Positions 35,115 to 46,904 of a DNA stretch of 64,000 bases are shown here, one piece after another. Below the pieces are notes generated by a model. The model was given only the letters and a program-made list of their open reading frames with translations. It was not told the origin of the DNA and made no database searches. Numbering within the stretch: position 1 is the stretch's first letter; every line of letters begins with the position of its first letter. The translations under genes and the position numbers were made by a program. This stretch comes from Aselliscus stoliczkanus (taxonomy: Eukaryota; Chordata; Mammalia; Chiroptera; Hipposideridae). The stretch covers positions 65,036,921 to 65,100,920 of the forward strand of contig CM066733.1 in NCBI GenBank assembly GCA_033961575.1, read 5' to 3'.

Positions 35115-35128
35115 AAAAATGAAGAGTT
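35115..35128. repeat. Target-site duplication, right copy, of the PES1 retrocopy
   Basis: AAAAATGAAGAGTT directly after the poly(A) tail. Confidence 0.93.
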
Positions 35129-35726
35129 ACGTTTTGGCTCTCATAGTAAATACTGAATAAATCAATGAGGGAAAGAATGACTAAATGTATGAACCAGTGA
35201 CTTCCTAAAGCAATCCACACTGCCTATGTAATTGTCCATGTGCATTAAGCACAAAAAATAATTATAATTTTAGTAATAAAATTATGTATAAAATCAATAA
35301 TTTTGAATAAAAAATGTTTACATAGAAGTCTGATGTTTCAGAGGACTTGGTTTAAATAGAGGGGGGATCTGAACATTTTTGGGAGATAATTCTAGTCACT
35401 TTGGAATTTTATTCAAAAATTTGGCTTCATTTTTCCTTGACACTAGTATTTCATTTTACTTCTTTAGTTTTACCATCACGTCAATTTTCCTTTCAGCTGT
35501 CATATGGAATAAAATGAAACATCCCTAGTTACAGGTGGCAGAAATTCAAGGGCAGTGACTCTTCACATTTTATATCTTATGATCCTTTGTCATTATTAAA
35601 GACTCTGGATCAAATCCTAATAGGAATAAAAATCCCAGCCACCCTCCTCCCCCACCCTCTATGTCTACTAAGGACTTTGCAATGTTCATAGATACTGATC
35701 TTTACTGATCTTTCATTTTAAGGGTA
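35129..35726. other. Intergenic, AT-rich, nothing recognised
   Basis: No gene or clear repeat. Confidence 0.5.
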
Positions 35727-35742
35727 TAAAAAATTTAATGAT

Positions 35743-35852
35743 TTTTTTTTTTTTTTTTGAGGGCAGTGTCACTGGCCCTCATATGTGGGATCCGAACCGA
35801 GGCTGCTGGCTTCCCAAGCCAGTGCTTAACCACCACGCCACTTGGCCGGCCC
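35743..35852 (-). mobile_element. tRNA-derived SINE, family A, short form
   Basis: Poly(T), GAGGGCAGTGTCACTGGCCC, and a head ending GCCACTTGGCCGGCCC. The TSD is TAAAAAATTTAATGAT (ends 35742) and TAAAAATTTAATGAT at 35853-35867. Confidence 0.93.
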
Positions 35853-35867
35853 TAAAAATTTAATGAT

Positions 35868-36857
35868 ATTATAGTTTGTAAACATCACTGCTATGCCTTA
35901 AAAATAATAAACTTAGAAAAATAAATTAATTAGTAGTTGAAATAATAATCCTATTTAAAAAGTATTTGGGAAAAAGTGTAGTATTTTTACTGAAAACACA
36001 AACAAAATTTCCTTTAACTTATCAAAAATTGGGCTGATGGTGATTTAGGAATCATAGAATTTGAGGAAATATTAATTTATTAATGCTACTGAATCTTTAT
36101 CTGACCTAGACTCTTTCAGCAATCCCTTCACCACATCACTCTCAGGGAGCCCCCTGAAGAATCAAGACTTGGAAGCTGGAGGCACCATGCTGGTTAGGAC
36201 AGGTGTAGATTCACAGCCTGATTAAAAAAACAACAACAGGGTGGTGTAGACGTGGAGACCAGGCCCAAGGCCCATCAAGCATTTAGAAACTGATAAGGTG
36301 GGTAGAGATAGGTGACTGGTCAGAGATCTGGCAATGACCCAGTTCTAGCAGAACCATCCAAACAAAGGGAGCATGTGTGCAAGACAATGAGAACAGCACC
36401 CAGCACCAACCAGGTCTGCACCCCTGGGGAAGGGTGGCCCTCTGCGCTTTAGCAGCCTTTACTGGCCTCTCCTAATTCTATATGCAAATGGCCTGGAGGT
36501 GTTCAGAGGGAGGCTGCTGACACCATAGAAAGAAGGAGGACCCCATTCTTCTACAGTAATTGGAAACGAATCCTGGAGAGGACGGCCAAATAGTATAAGA
36601 AGCTGAATGGTTAAGGGTAGAAAAGAAGAGCTTAAGAAGCACCACACTCACAAGTTAGGGGTAAAAAATATTAGCTTATGACAGCTCGTATTTGCTTCCT
36701 ACCCATCTCTTAGCTTGAGGAGCATTTGTCTTGAACCATCAGGGTCTGAGCTCATGGGAGTCCTGGGTAAAGTTAGAGAATGGTGGAGGCCAAAGAAGAG
36801 CTTGAGATATATTGGTTTTCAGTGGAATGGACAAAATCCTACTAGTGGGCAAAAAAG
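35868..36857. other. Intergenic, no gene recognised
   Basis: The left part is AT-rich; the right part (about 36160-36850) has higher GC and may be an old LTR or unique sequence. I cannot assign it. Confidence 0.4.
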
Positions 36858-36870
36858 AATAGCTGAAGAA

Positions 36871-36975
36871 GGGCTGGCCGAGTGGCGCGGTGGTTAAGCT
36901 CTGGCTTGGGAAGCCAGTGGCCCCGGTTCGGTCCCACATATGAGGGCCAGTGACACTGCCCTCAAAAAAAAAAAA
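36871..36975 (+). mobile_element. tRNA-derived SINE, family A, short form
   Basis: GGGCTGGCCGAGTGGCGCGG through CAGTGACACTGCCCTC and poly(A). The TSD is AATAGCTGAAGAA at 36858-36870 and AATAGATGAAGAA at 36976-36988. Confidence 0.93.
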
Positions 36976-37163
36976 AATAGATGAAGAAAAGAGAAAGTAA
37001 GGAAAGAGAAAAGGTAGGCATTTCAGGTTAAATTTAGGGAAAACAATTTGGGAAGAAATGCCATGCCTGCTGGCCTGTCCCTATACCTGTAGGCCTGAGC
37101 AAGAGTGATGTGGAAAGTCACAAAACTATGTCACAATATCTAAAAATTATAAATTAAGCTGAC

Positions 37164-37587
37164 TGTATCAGTGTTCCGCCAGAGAACCAGAACCAGTAAG
37201 AGATATATTTTAAGAGATTTATTGCAAAGAACTGGTTTATGTGGTTGTGGGAGGTGGCTAGGCAAGTCCGAGATCTCTAGGGCAGGCAGGCAGGGAGAAC
37301 AGGATGAACTCCCAGGCACAGGCTGCAGCTACTGTCCATAGGCAGGAGTTCTTCTTCCTCAGGAAATCTCAGTGCTGCTCTAAAGGCCTTTTAACTGGTA
37401 GAATCAGGCCCATCCATATTATCTAGAGAAATCTCCTGTTATCTAGAATAACCTCCTCTTAAAGTTAGCTGATTATAGAGGTAAATCATATCTATAAGAT
37501 ACCTTCAGGGCAACACTTAGATTAGTGTTGAATAACTATGTACCCGAGTTGATACATACAATTGATGTCACACTGACAAACTGTTAA
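37164..37587. repeat. LTR-like or MER-type old repeat
   Basis: Resembles old mammalian repeats of the pattern AGAGAACCAGAACCAGTAAG, GAGATTTATTGCAAAGAACT, and an end with TTGATACATACAATTGATGT. MaLR-type LTR is my best guess. Confidence 0.45.
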
Positions 37588-37913
37588 GCAAAATATGTAA
37601 CAACTATCTACCTTTACAAATTATACCATCAGGATGATAATATTTAAAAATGTGTATTAAGCAATAGTTTCAAAATGGCTGATAAGTCAGTGAAATATCA
37701 AAGATAAAGTAATTATTATTGCCCATTTCTGGGTGTTCTGTTGACCAGTCAATGAAGTTTGAATGACTAGTAAAATAAAAATGTACATAATTTGTAAATT
37801 ATGTATTTATTACATAAAATTTATTTTTCTTAACTTAAACAAAATTACAAATTATCTTGTTATAATCAAGATTTTGTTCTGATGATATAATGTCAACTTA
37901 GACAAACTTTCTT

Positions 37914-38018
37914 TTTTTTTTTTGAGGGCAGTGTCACTGGCCCTCATATGTGGGATCTGAACCAGGGCCGCTGGCTTCCCAAGCCAGCGCTTAACCACCG
38001 CGCCACTCGGCCAGCCCA
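37914..38018 (-). mobile_element. tRNA-derived SINE, family A, short form
   Basis: Poly(T), GAGGGCAGTGTCACTGGCCC, and a head ending GCCACTCGGCCAGCCCA. A perfect 15-bp TSD (TAGACAAACTTTCTT) lies at 37899-37913 and 38019-38033. Confidence 0.94.
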
Positions 38019-38033
38019 TAGACAAACTTTCTT

Positions 38034-39668
38034 GAGTCATTATAGTTTCTAGATTTATAAATTGATTTAAATTTTTAAAAATTTTGCTCTGTAGGGGAAG
38101 TAGCAACTAGATGTATCCATAAATGTCTTAAAGAAGTAGTTAGATGGAGAAATAAGCATGAAATTTACATATCTTATTCAAACATTATAATATAATCACA
38201 TATGATAAATTAGCTTTACCATAATATATTTTAATCTTATCCATAAATTGTTATATATTGTGATTGTCACCATCTCTTAAAGCAAAATTTAGATCCATAT
38301 GATATTTTAAAATTTCCTTTTAGTTCAAGTTTTTTTTAAAGCTGGGAAAGTATAAAGAAAACTCAAAATAGCTGTATTTGTTCAAATCTCTCTTTAATGG
38401 AGAACATACCTAGGTCCATATGACTGGAAAATTATTTTTACAGAAATTTCTTTGGGGATTATTTACGCATGAATCTTTTTTATATCCATACACATATTTT
38501 TGTTTTCTTGTTCTGATTAATTTATATTTTATTGGAATGTCACTTTGCTGTACAGGTTACATGCAGTTTCTTTTGATTTATAAAAACAGCTTTTCTTTAA
38601 AAAAAAATTTATAACTCTTTTATAAGTGAAATGGCCAAACTCTGATCTTTTCTTTTTGTAAGACTTTGCCTAATCGTTCATACCAAATAAACAAAGTTCA
38701 TTCCAAATAACAAAATAATGTGGGCAGCTCCCGTTCAAAATTAAATTCTCTGCTGAAGACCAGCTTGCTGTTTATTTGAAGTTCTTTTGTTGGTTTGCTT
38801 AACTCTTCTATATATCTAATATCTTGTCCAAATTCAATCTTACTGATTGAAATAGCATTCAGTCACCATTGCCACAACATGTCTAATGATTGTCGTGTAG
38901 CCAGATTTGATATTAGATTTAATTTTCTGTCCTTTGGTAATTACAGGCAATAACATATATAATCTTTAAATTGTTCCATAGACTGTCATTGTTATCCACA
39001 AGTTGACACTTTCTCCTGGTAACAAATTCAAACTATACTGAGTATTCTGGCTGTTTTTCTCTTTACCTGAGCACAATTCTCAACAAACTTTTAAATCAAT
39101 GCATGCGTAAAAATTTTATCTATCAAATATTTTTATTTTATTACTCATGCTTTAAAAAGCCCTTTAAAATTTTTCCATTCTAGATAGTGATCATTTGTTT
39201 CATTATTTTTTATCTCTGTTTGGGCATTTTAGCATCAAATATCAAAATCATTTTTGTTTGAACTAGAAATTTTCCATTGTTTTCTGTAAACATTTTTCGG
39301 TTATTGCCACAAACAACATAATTATGCTTAGATAAATATTGGACACAATATTATTCTTTCAGTAATATTACCCAATGCACAATGGTCTATTTAAGTGATG
39401 AAATACTATCAATTGTTTTCCATTTACTCAGCCTTTTTTTTTTAGTTCTAATAATTGCTATTTAATTTTTCTTTTGGTGCATAAATTTATACTCTTCTTA
39501 TTGAGACCCTAAGAGTTTTCAATCACAAATATCTTCATTAGTCAAAGCTGAGCTTGAAAATGGATTGTAAAACATGCCCCAGTAGTGTCAAAATATTGTC
39601 TTTGATCTTACAATATAAAAACCTATTAGATAGTTAGATGGCAGAAGTTTATTTTTTTTTTAATACTC
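38034..39668. other. AT-rich block with a possible decayed antisense coding stretch
   Basis: Strongly AT-rich, with no young repeat. On the minus strand one frame keeps several protein-like runs between stops, notably 38701-38862 (54 codons) and 38866-38940 (25 codons), in the same phase. I do not recognise the protein. Confidence 0.3.
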
Positions 39669-39682
39669 AAAAATTTATGCAA

Positions 39683-39820
39683 GTGCAGCCGAGTGGCTCA
39701 GTTGGTTAAGAGCTCACTCAAGAGTGCAAGCTGAGCTCTGAGCAACAGCAGTTCAATGCCCAGCCCAAGATGAGCAGACATTGAGCTGTCAACAGGTGGC
39801 AGGATGGCTCAGCTAAAAAA
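39683..39820 (+). mobile_element. tRNA-derived SINE, family C
   Basis: Head GCAGCCGAGTGGCTCAGTTGG, then AGCTCACTCAAGAGTGCAAG and an end GGTGGCAGGATGGCTCAGCT plus A run. TSD-like AAATTTATGCAA (about 39671-39682) and AAAATTATGCAA at 39821-39832. Related to the minus-strand copy at 56336-56499. Confidence 0.82.
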
Positions 39821-39834
39821 AAAATTATGCAAAA

Positions 39835-41374
39835 ATGACTATAAATAAACATTTAAAGGTATTTTCTCCAATGCTCTTATTTGCCCCAAAGTACAGACTC
39901 CTCCTGATAAAATGTGGATCACCTGATGATATTGAGAAGTCCCTGCCTCAAGAAAGCAAAAGTTTTGAGATTTATTAGGATGATTCACATTGAAGGCAAA
40001 TGATACATTTATTTCAACACTTTGCTCCTATCCACCTGAAACATTAAGGAAAATATTTACACAAGCCATCAGGAAATATGTCTGTGACCAACCATAAAAT
40101 TGATTTTTTTATGTACATATCACTCAGAAAGGTAAGTATAAAAGAGTAATTCATGGGTACATTTGAGGACTTCATAAAAATTTGGAAGGAAAAGCTATTT
40201 TTTCTTATACAGCATTCTTAGTTTGAGAGATGGGGACTTTCAAACAGCATGCTATATAATTTTAAATATAAAGCGGAAAATCTTAAATGTCTATAGTCAA
40301 TTATAATCTTGCATGATTTACACATGACTCCATCCCACACAGTTCTGACACAATACAAAATATTTGCAGAAACAACAATATAACACACCTGTAAAAGGCA
40401 ATGGAACAAAGCAAGGGCATTATAACCTTGAACTATCCTTCAATCCTTGACCACTGTGGAGATTACCAGTAATCACTAGACCTCCCTTTGAGAATTTTGG
40501 GCTTACATAATGCCAGGCTTTATACGTTCATCTCCAATGTTTCTCTGAACTGGAGATAAAGAGGAGGGGACAGATGTGAGAAATATTTAGGAGGTAAAAA
40601 GAATATGCTAATAGACTGGTTGGGAGAAAGCATGCTGAAGAAGAGGAGGGAGCTGAAAACGAGGCCCCAGGTGTCTAGAGAGACTGAGAAGATCAATGAC
40701 GGGAATGTTTCCTGAGACAGGGAGTATAATAGGAGGGTCTTGTTTGTTGTTTAAGGTCAGGAAAGAAACATGGGTACCTGAAACCCACTACCAAAATCTT
40801 CCTCCATAGGGAGGGAGGGTGGAAGATGTTAACACAGAACCTGGAAATATGGAGAGATCTCCACACTTCGCAGTCAGGTTGTGGAAGTTTCCCGGCACAT
40901 CAGGCCCCACCAGCACCACTTCATGTGACTTCAGCCTAGCCAGATGGGGATGCACAACACATTTAACTCCTAAAGTTAAGCTGATTCAACCATACACCAT
41001 CAGCAGAGGAATAAAGACAGGAGGAAATAATTTAAACAGTTGAGGGCTTCTGCCTGGCACCCCAATGAATCAACATAGGCCTCCTACTAAGTCAGAGATG
41101 GGCAGGGCCACACCTAGATCTGAGCATGAGGGGCCTTCTCCAATCTCATACATTAGATGTGCTCACTCCAGGCCACCTCCTGCATCACAGAATCTCACGC
41201 ATAGGGAGAATGGGCATCCCCATGGGTAGGGTCAGCATGTCTAAACTCTACCCACATGGCCTGTAAACAAGTACCCTTGGTCACCCCTTGGGATTAAAGG
41301 TGTGTACATACCAGTGGTACAGTCCATTCCAAGGAAAAAGCCCACACAGGCCCAGAAAACTAGCCTGGGGTCTA
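39835..41374. other. Intergenic, no gene recognised
   Basis: Possible LINE-2-type purine-rich remnant around 40550-40760. Otherwise nothing assignable. Confidence 0.45.
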
Positions 41375-41435
41375 ACCAGCAACCTTGTTGTTAAAAGCAT
41401 ATGCTCTAACCAACTGAGGCTTCTGGCTGCCCCTT
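41375..41435 (-). mobile_element. Family B-like SINE head fragment
   Basis: The reverse complement reads CCTCAGTTGGTTAGAGCATA and then TTTTAACAACAAGGTTGCTGG, like a family B head. The body is missing or too diverged. Confidence 0.5.
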
Positions 41436-41439
41436 ATTC

Positions 41440-42300
41440 CTATTCTTCCAAAGTTCCTTTAACATTTCTTGTAATACTGGTTTGGTGGTGATGAACTTCT
41501 TTAGTTTTTACTTGTCTGGTGAACTTCTTTAGTTTTTACTTGTCTGGAAAGTTCCTTATGTATCCTACAATTTTAAGTGACAGCTTTGATGGGTAGAGTA
41601 ATGTTAGTTGTAGGTTCTTGCTTTTCATCACTCTGAATATTTCATGCCAGTCCCTTCTGGCCTGTAAAATTTCTGTTGAGAAATCAGCTGACAGTCTTAT
41701 GGGAGCTCTCTTATAGGTAGCTAAATGCTTTTCTCTTGCTGCTTTTAAGATTCTCTCTTTGTCTTTAAGCTTTGGCATTTTAATTGGCATTATAATGTGT
41801 CTTGGTGTGGGTTGTGTGTGCCCTCCTTTTGTAGTTGAGCCTTGGTTGCTGCTTGCATGTCAATGAGATGGATTGACCATAAGGCTGACTGGTTGTAAGG
41901 ACTGGCTGTGACTACAGTGGAGGAGCTGTTGTGCGGAGCCTTGCTAAAGCAAATCCTCCTTCATAGGCTGACCCTATGGAGTAGGATTTGCTTTAGCAAG
42001 TCTCTGGTGCCTGCCCAGTCTGCCCTTAAGGTGTGTCATCCACAGAGGCAGCCAGTTGTACTCTAGCTCAGTTCTTGGCCACTCGGTGTGCTGGCCCTGG
42101 AGCCTCCTAGGATGGGCCCAACTGCAGGCCAAGTTTAGCTACAGCTCATGCCCTGGCTGGGGCCATCTGGAATGAGCACAAAGCAATCCACAGATGGCCA
42201 CCACTCACACTAGGCTGGGAGGTGTCTGGGAAAGGCTAAGTCACAAACCAAGGCTGGCTGCCACTAGTGCCAGGCTTGGGACTGCTTAGAACGAGATATG
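41440..42300. repeat. Interspersed repeat, LINE-1-like, family uncertain
   Basis: The segment 41470-41815 matches a remembered mammalian interspersed sequence (GGTTTGGTGGTGATGAACTT, TTTCTGTTGAGAAATCAGCT, CATTATAATGTGTCTTGGTG). I associate it with LINE-1 but cannot confirm this. The continuation to about 42300 has quasi-repeated GGCTGG/CCACT units. It contains a 28-bp exact tandem duplication (41492-41547) and a strong hairpin (41940-42000). Confidence 0.5.
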
Positions 42301-43054
42301 GGGCATGCTGAGGCCAAATGTTGCTTATTTGGAATTTGTGAACCTTTGAGAGATTTTAGTAATGTCCAAAGCATGAGCCAAGATGGGACGTTTTTATGGA
42401 AAAGCCACTGGAAGCTGCATTGGTGGGTCCACAATGGTCAAGTTCAAAAATCCTATTATAAAGACTGGTTCCTCTGCTGTTTGATCACAAAAGAAACTTT
42501 GTATCATGTAGTTGAAAACATAAAGGCTGTCTTTTCTATCTGAAGGATAGATTCCGATGCTTTTATTTCAGAAGAAATGTCAGCTATTGTTTGGGTGCTG
42601 TTGATTATCTGGTTCAACAGCTGTAGAAAAGCCAAAGTTAACAGGAAATGAGACCATAAAAAAAAATCATTTAATAAGAGAGGAATGTGTATCGTGATGG
42701 TGAGTAAACTTCAGGGGTGGAAGTAATAGAATGGGGTTGTAGGAAATACATGGATAAAGTATGAGGGAAAAGCTTAAAAATTTTCAGACTTAGGCTTGAT
42801 AATCATTTATTGGGGATACTAAATATATTCCTTAGAAAACCAAATTTGTCTCTTAAACTGAAATCTGAATGTAGTATTAGGATAAAGTCAGTTATTTGAG
42901 AATAAATATTGTCTATTGCTCCTTTGATTTTTGTAAGAGGTATGATACATGTAAGGCACCAGCCCCTGACTTCACAAAGTTTTTTCTTCCTGGGAAGAAT
43001 GCAAAACCAAAACTGAATTGTGTAAAGAGAAAGAAAGAGAGCTGCTTATCAAGT
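42301..43054. other. Intergenic, nothing recognised
   Basis: No gene; the short frame at 42298-42543 has no known motif. Confidence 0.45.
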
Positions 43055-43240
43055 GAACCTCACTTCTGCCATTTATTGCACATGTGACGTTGGGCAAGTT
43101 TCTCAACCTCTCTGTGCCTGTTTATTCATTATAAAATGGTAGGCATTGTATACTTCTGTTATGTAGGTGTTGTGAAGATTAAATGAGTTAATATATGTAA
43201 AGTACTTAGATCAGTTTCTAGCACATAATAGGTGCTTCAT
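43055..43240 (+). repeat. MIR SINE
   Basis: GACGTTGGGCAAGTTTCTCA, CCTCTCTGTGCCTGTTTATT, GATTAAATGAGTTAATATAT, then CATAATAGGTGCTTCATA: MIR from mid-body to the 3' end. Confidence 0.9.
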
Positions 43241-43409
43241 ATTTTTTATTATTGTTATTTTATTATTTATTTTATAAATAGACTTAGAGACATAACACTT
43301 TGTTTTTGTGGAACATGCTAAGAATAGGCCTTCTGCAGTGTGGAATAGTATATTTTTGGACACAAATTAAAAAATCATGCTCTATGTATTATTTAAATAT
43401 TAATTTTTA

Positions 43410-43625
43410 CAATTATAATGGTATAACATTGTGTACTACGCACTATATTAAGTACTTCACATATACTATATTTTCTTATTTCATACTCATAACACTTCTT
43501 ATGGTTGGTGTTAATGGTCGGTGTTAATATGAACATTTTATTTGAGGCTTAGAGAAATTAAATACTTGCCCAAAGACAGTCACAGTAAGTGACAGAGCTA
43601 GTATTTGAACCATGCTGTCACTTCT
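43410..43625 (+). repeat. MIR/LINE-2-type ancient remnant
   Basis: TTAAGTACTTCACATATACT, TTGAGGCTTAGAGAAATTAA, CTTGCCCAAAGACAGTCACA, GACAGAGCTAGTATTTGAAC. Confidence 0.65.
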
Positions 43626-44759
43626 ATGCAAATTGGGAACCATGAGGCTACATCATTTCCTTATACAATGCAGTCATTTTCTGCACATAGCCCTCATACA
43701 GCTATCACTTCTCAAATCTTTTGATAGTCAAGTGAGAGAGAGGATGAAAGTGAGCATAAAAACGAGAGAGGAAACACAGCCTTCTGCTGAGACTGAAATC
43801 CTGGTTAAGGGACCACATGCTTGCGAAGAGACTGTATTTCTTCCTGGTTACTTAAAAGCACAAAGTAGAAGCACTTTGAACTTGACCTGGGTTCCCAATG
43901 TAGTTCTTCGAGCTATTTCTTCCTGTATCTCAGGGTTACAACTACCAGGAAGAATATAGCCTGATAATGACACTTTTATTTTCTGTCCCATCAAATGAGG
44001 GAGTATTTAGTAAGTCACTCTTCTGGAAAACTCAGTTGAATGCACTTTTTCTCCTATAATGCTAACAGTGCAAAAAAAAAAAAAAAGTCTGTCTATACAA
44101 ATAAAACAATGTGATAAAACACATTTTCTCCTAATAAGTTTTGTTCAAAACATTTCTTTTTTTGAAACTAGCATTTCTGACACTTGTTAGTCTCAGGAAC
44201 TCTACTTTAAATTAGAAGTGTTTTTCGTGTTTATGCTATGTTATTGTACTCTCAATGTTTGTCAAGATTAACCACATTAGAAATTAAATCAGAATTAAAC
44301 AAAAAATATATTCAGTAATTCATTCTAAATAGCAATAATAAATCCCTTGTTGTAAATAACATTTTTTTATGTGTGTGAAAAAATAATCATGCCTTCCAAA
44401 ACAAAAACAAATTGAGTGATGAGAGTGGCATTGTTTTATATTTTTTCAAACTTCTTTAATGTCTTTAACAGAAGATAGCTGGATCTCCTCTTTGCTTCTG
44501 TATTCAATCTCTTCTGATAGCACAAGTCATGCAAACTTTGGAAATAGTCATTGCACACAAGTGAGAAAAAGGGCAAGTCACATTTTAATATTTTTTTCAA
44601 AATAGTTTTGACTCATGGACTTCTCAGATTATTACGACAATAGTTTTGACTCATGGACGTCTCAGGAATCTAATCTAACTCTAGTCACTGGACTCTAATC
44701 ATGCTTTGGGAGTCTCCGGCTTACACTGCCAGTTTTATACATTTGTCTCTGGGGTCCTT
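43626..44759. other. Intergenic, small local duplication
   Basis: A 27-bp segment is repeated at 44601-44627 and 44639-44665 with one mismatch. No gene. Confidence 0.5.
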
Positions 44760-45225
44760 CTAGGCTGAATTTTCAGATGGCCACCATGATCTCCTTTCCC
44801 TGTGATTAGGTTGTTTTACATGGAAAAAGAAATTGTGACCTTCAGATAGGAGAATTTTCTAGTGCACCTAACCTCATGGCATGAAGCCCTTAAAAACAGA
44901 GAGGTTTTTTTCAGCTGGGCACAAAAGAGGAAGTCAGAGAGATTTGAAATGTGAGATGGAGGAGGACCTCAGGCAAGAAACTGAGATAGTTTCTAGTTAC
45001 CAGGAGTTGTCCCCACACAACAGCCAGCAAGAAAATGGCAACTTTTTCTCAGAAGAGGATGAGAATGCATCTCTAGCTGACACCTCGATTTCAGCCTAAG
45101 CAGAGAATCCAGCCATGTCAAGCCAGACTTCTGACATAGAGATCTATGAGTTAATAAGTGGGTATCGAGTTAAGCTGCTAAATTTGTGGTAATGTGTTAT
45201 GCACTAATAGAAAACTGATACATAT
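44760..45225 (+). repeat. Old MER/LTR-type repeat
   Basis: Shares the end pattern of several old mammalian repeats: ACACCTCGATTTCAGCCTAA, then AATTTGTGGTAATGTGTTAT and GAAAACTGATACAT. Similar GATTTCAGCC text occurs near 60420. Confidence 0.55.
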
Positions 45226-46904
45226 CTTTAAAAACTTATTCTGTATGTATCTTGCTTTTAGAAAGAGGTAAGATGTGAGCCAATATCAAAAGAGACAAGA
45301 TGTATGTACTTCTCCTAACAAATATATTCCCCTGGAAAAATTTATATTGGGGGGCCTAACATGAAGCACCTTTTTTAAGAATTATGAGATCATTTAGTTT
45401 TGCTTAAAATGTTTATTATCATTTGTTTGCTTGGCTTTTGTTGTTGTTGTTGTTTTGTTTTAGTTTGTTTTGTTTTAGTTCAGGTCCCAAATTTAAAGGG
45501 CAAAAAATTTAGCTGAGTGCCATATGATGAAAACTATAATTGAAGTTTTTGTGGACTCATAGAAATATAGACTACTAACTTACCTATTTAAAAAATAAAA
45601 TGAGAAACATTAATACTTTCTTTTAATAAATTCAAATTTAGTTTTAAATATAGCTTTCTTCACTAGAGTAAAGGCAAGAGTGAATCCCAAAAGCAGAAAG
45701 ATAGAGAAGAGGCAAAGATGTAAAAAGGAAGGAAAAGGAATGCAGACCTAGATAAACCCCGAGTGATAATTATTCAAATTAAGAAACAGGGCCAGAAAGA
45801 GACTGGAGGAAAAAAAAGGAAAAATCTTCAGTGGATTTTGAAGTGTTGATATAGGTAAAGAAAAGTGCATTGCTAAGACTCGATTTCTTCAGAGCTTTAC
45901 ATCAACTTTGAAATGCTTATTAACAGTTTAGCTACTGTTGGCAGCTTTTCAGTGGTTCTTATCAGTAAAGCCTTTGGAGGATCACCTCTCAGTAGCAGCC
46001 AGGACCTGGTGCATAATTTGCAGAGCCAAGTGCAAAATGAAAATATGGGCTCCTTGTTCAAAGAATTTCAATTAGTGATAGCATACCATTAAACTAACAC
46101 GGGTTCCTCTGAATGTAGGCCCCTGTGCAACTCACTGCTCACACTCGCCCAAGGAGGAGCACCAGAGAGGATTGTTTCCTGGGCTACATTGGCAGTGAGC
46201 AGAGCTTGATTAGCCTTGTGGGTGAACCAAATGTTTGGAAAACCACACATCTTTTTCCTGTCCCTTTCTAGGACCACTGAGCACTTTCTTTCAATTACAG
46301 TAGTAATTTCCATCAATGTTCCCAAATTATCTAGAAAACAGTCTTTGGAAATCTCACAATATTTGAACACTGTACTTTTAGAAGGTGAATATTTCTTCTG
46401 TGATACTAGGCCTACAATTTGGGTAATAGCTTTTGTCCATCCATCCATCCACTCATATCCACCCATTTATTACTTGATAGAGCATTTATTAGGTACCCAG
46501 TTTGTGCAAGAGCCTATCCTGGGAGCTGGGGAGCTAGCTGGAAGCTTCCATTAAAAGTGTTAATAGACCTCATAGCAAAGTTTTAGGACCACTTTCTTAC
46601 TATTATTTTTCAGAAGAAAACCTAGTATTGTTTCAAAATGTGTGTAAGAACTATAAAGTTTTGTGGTCTTAGTAAGTACCTTTATATTAAGAAGTCTCTG
46701 GATCTAGACCCTGCCCATATGACATATGATCTGCTTGCTGCCTGTTCTCTCTGGATACTCTGAAATGACCAATGTTTAAACTTAGTCTTTTAGGTTTTAG
46801 CTCCCTCAAATTCTTTGTGGAATGAGGGTTAATGGCAGCTAGTCTCATAGAAGGCCTGAGAGTGTCAGAATATTCTCTTGCAGGCCTCTAAGCATCTTAC
46901 ATGA
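45226..46904. other. Intergenic with (GTT)n and a LINE-2 fragment
   Basis: (GTT)n at about 45440-45475. A short (CCAT)n followed by LINE-2 3'-end text lies at about 46436-46550 (GCATTTATTAGGTACCCAGT). No gene. Confidence 0.5.
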
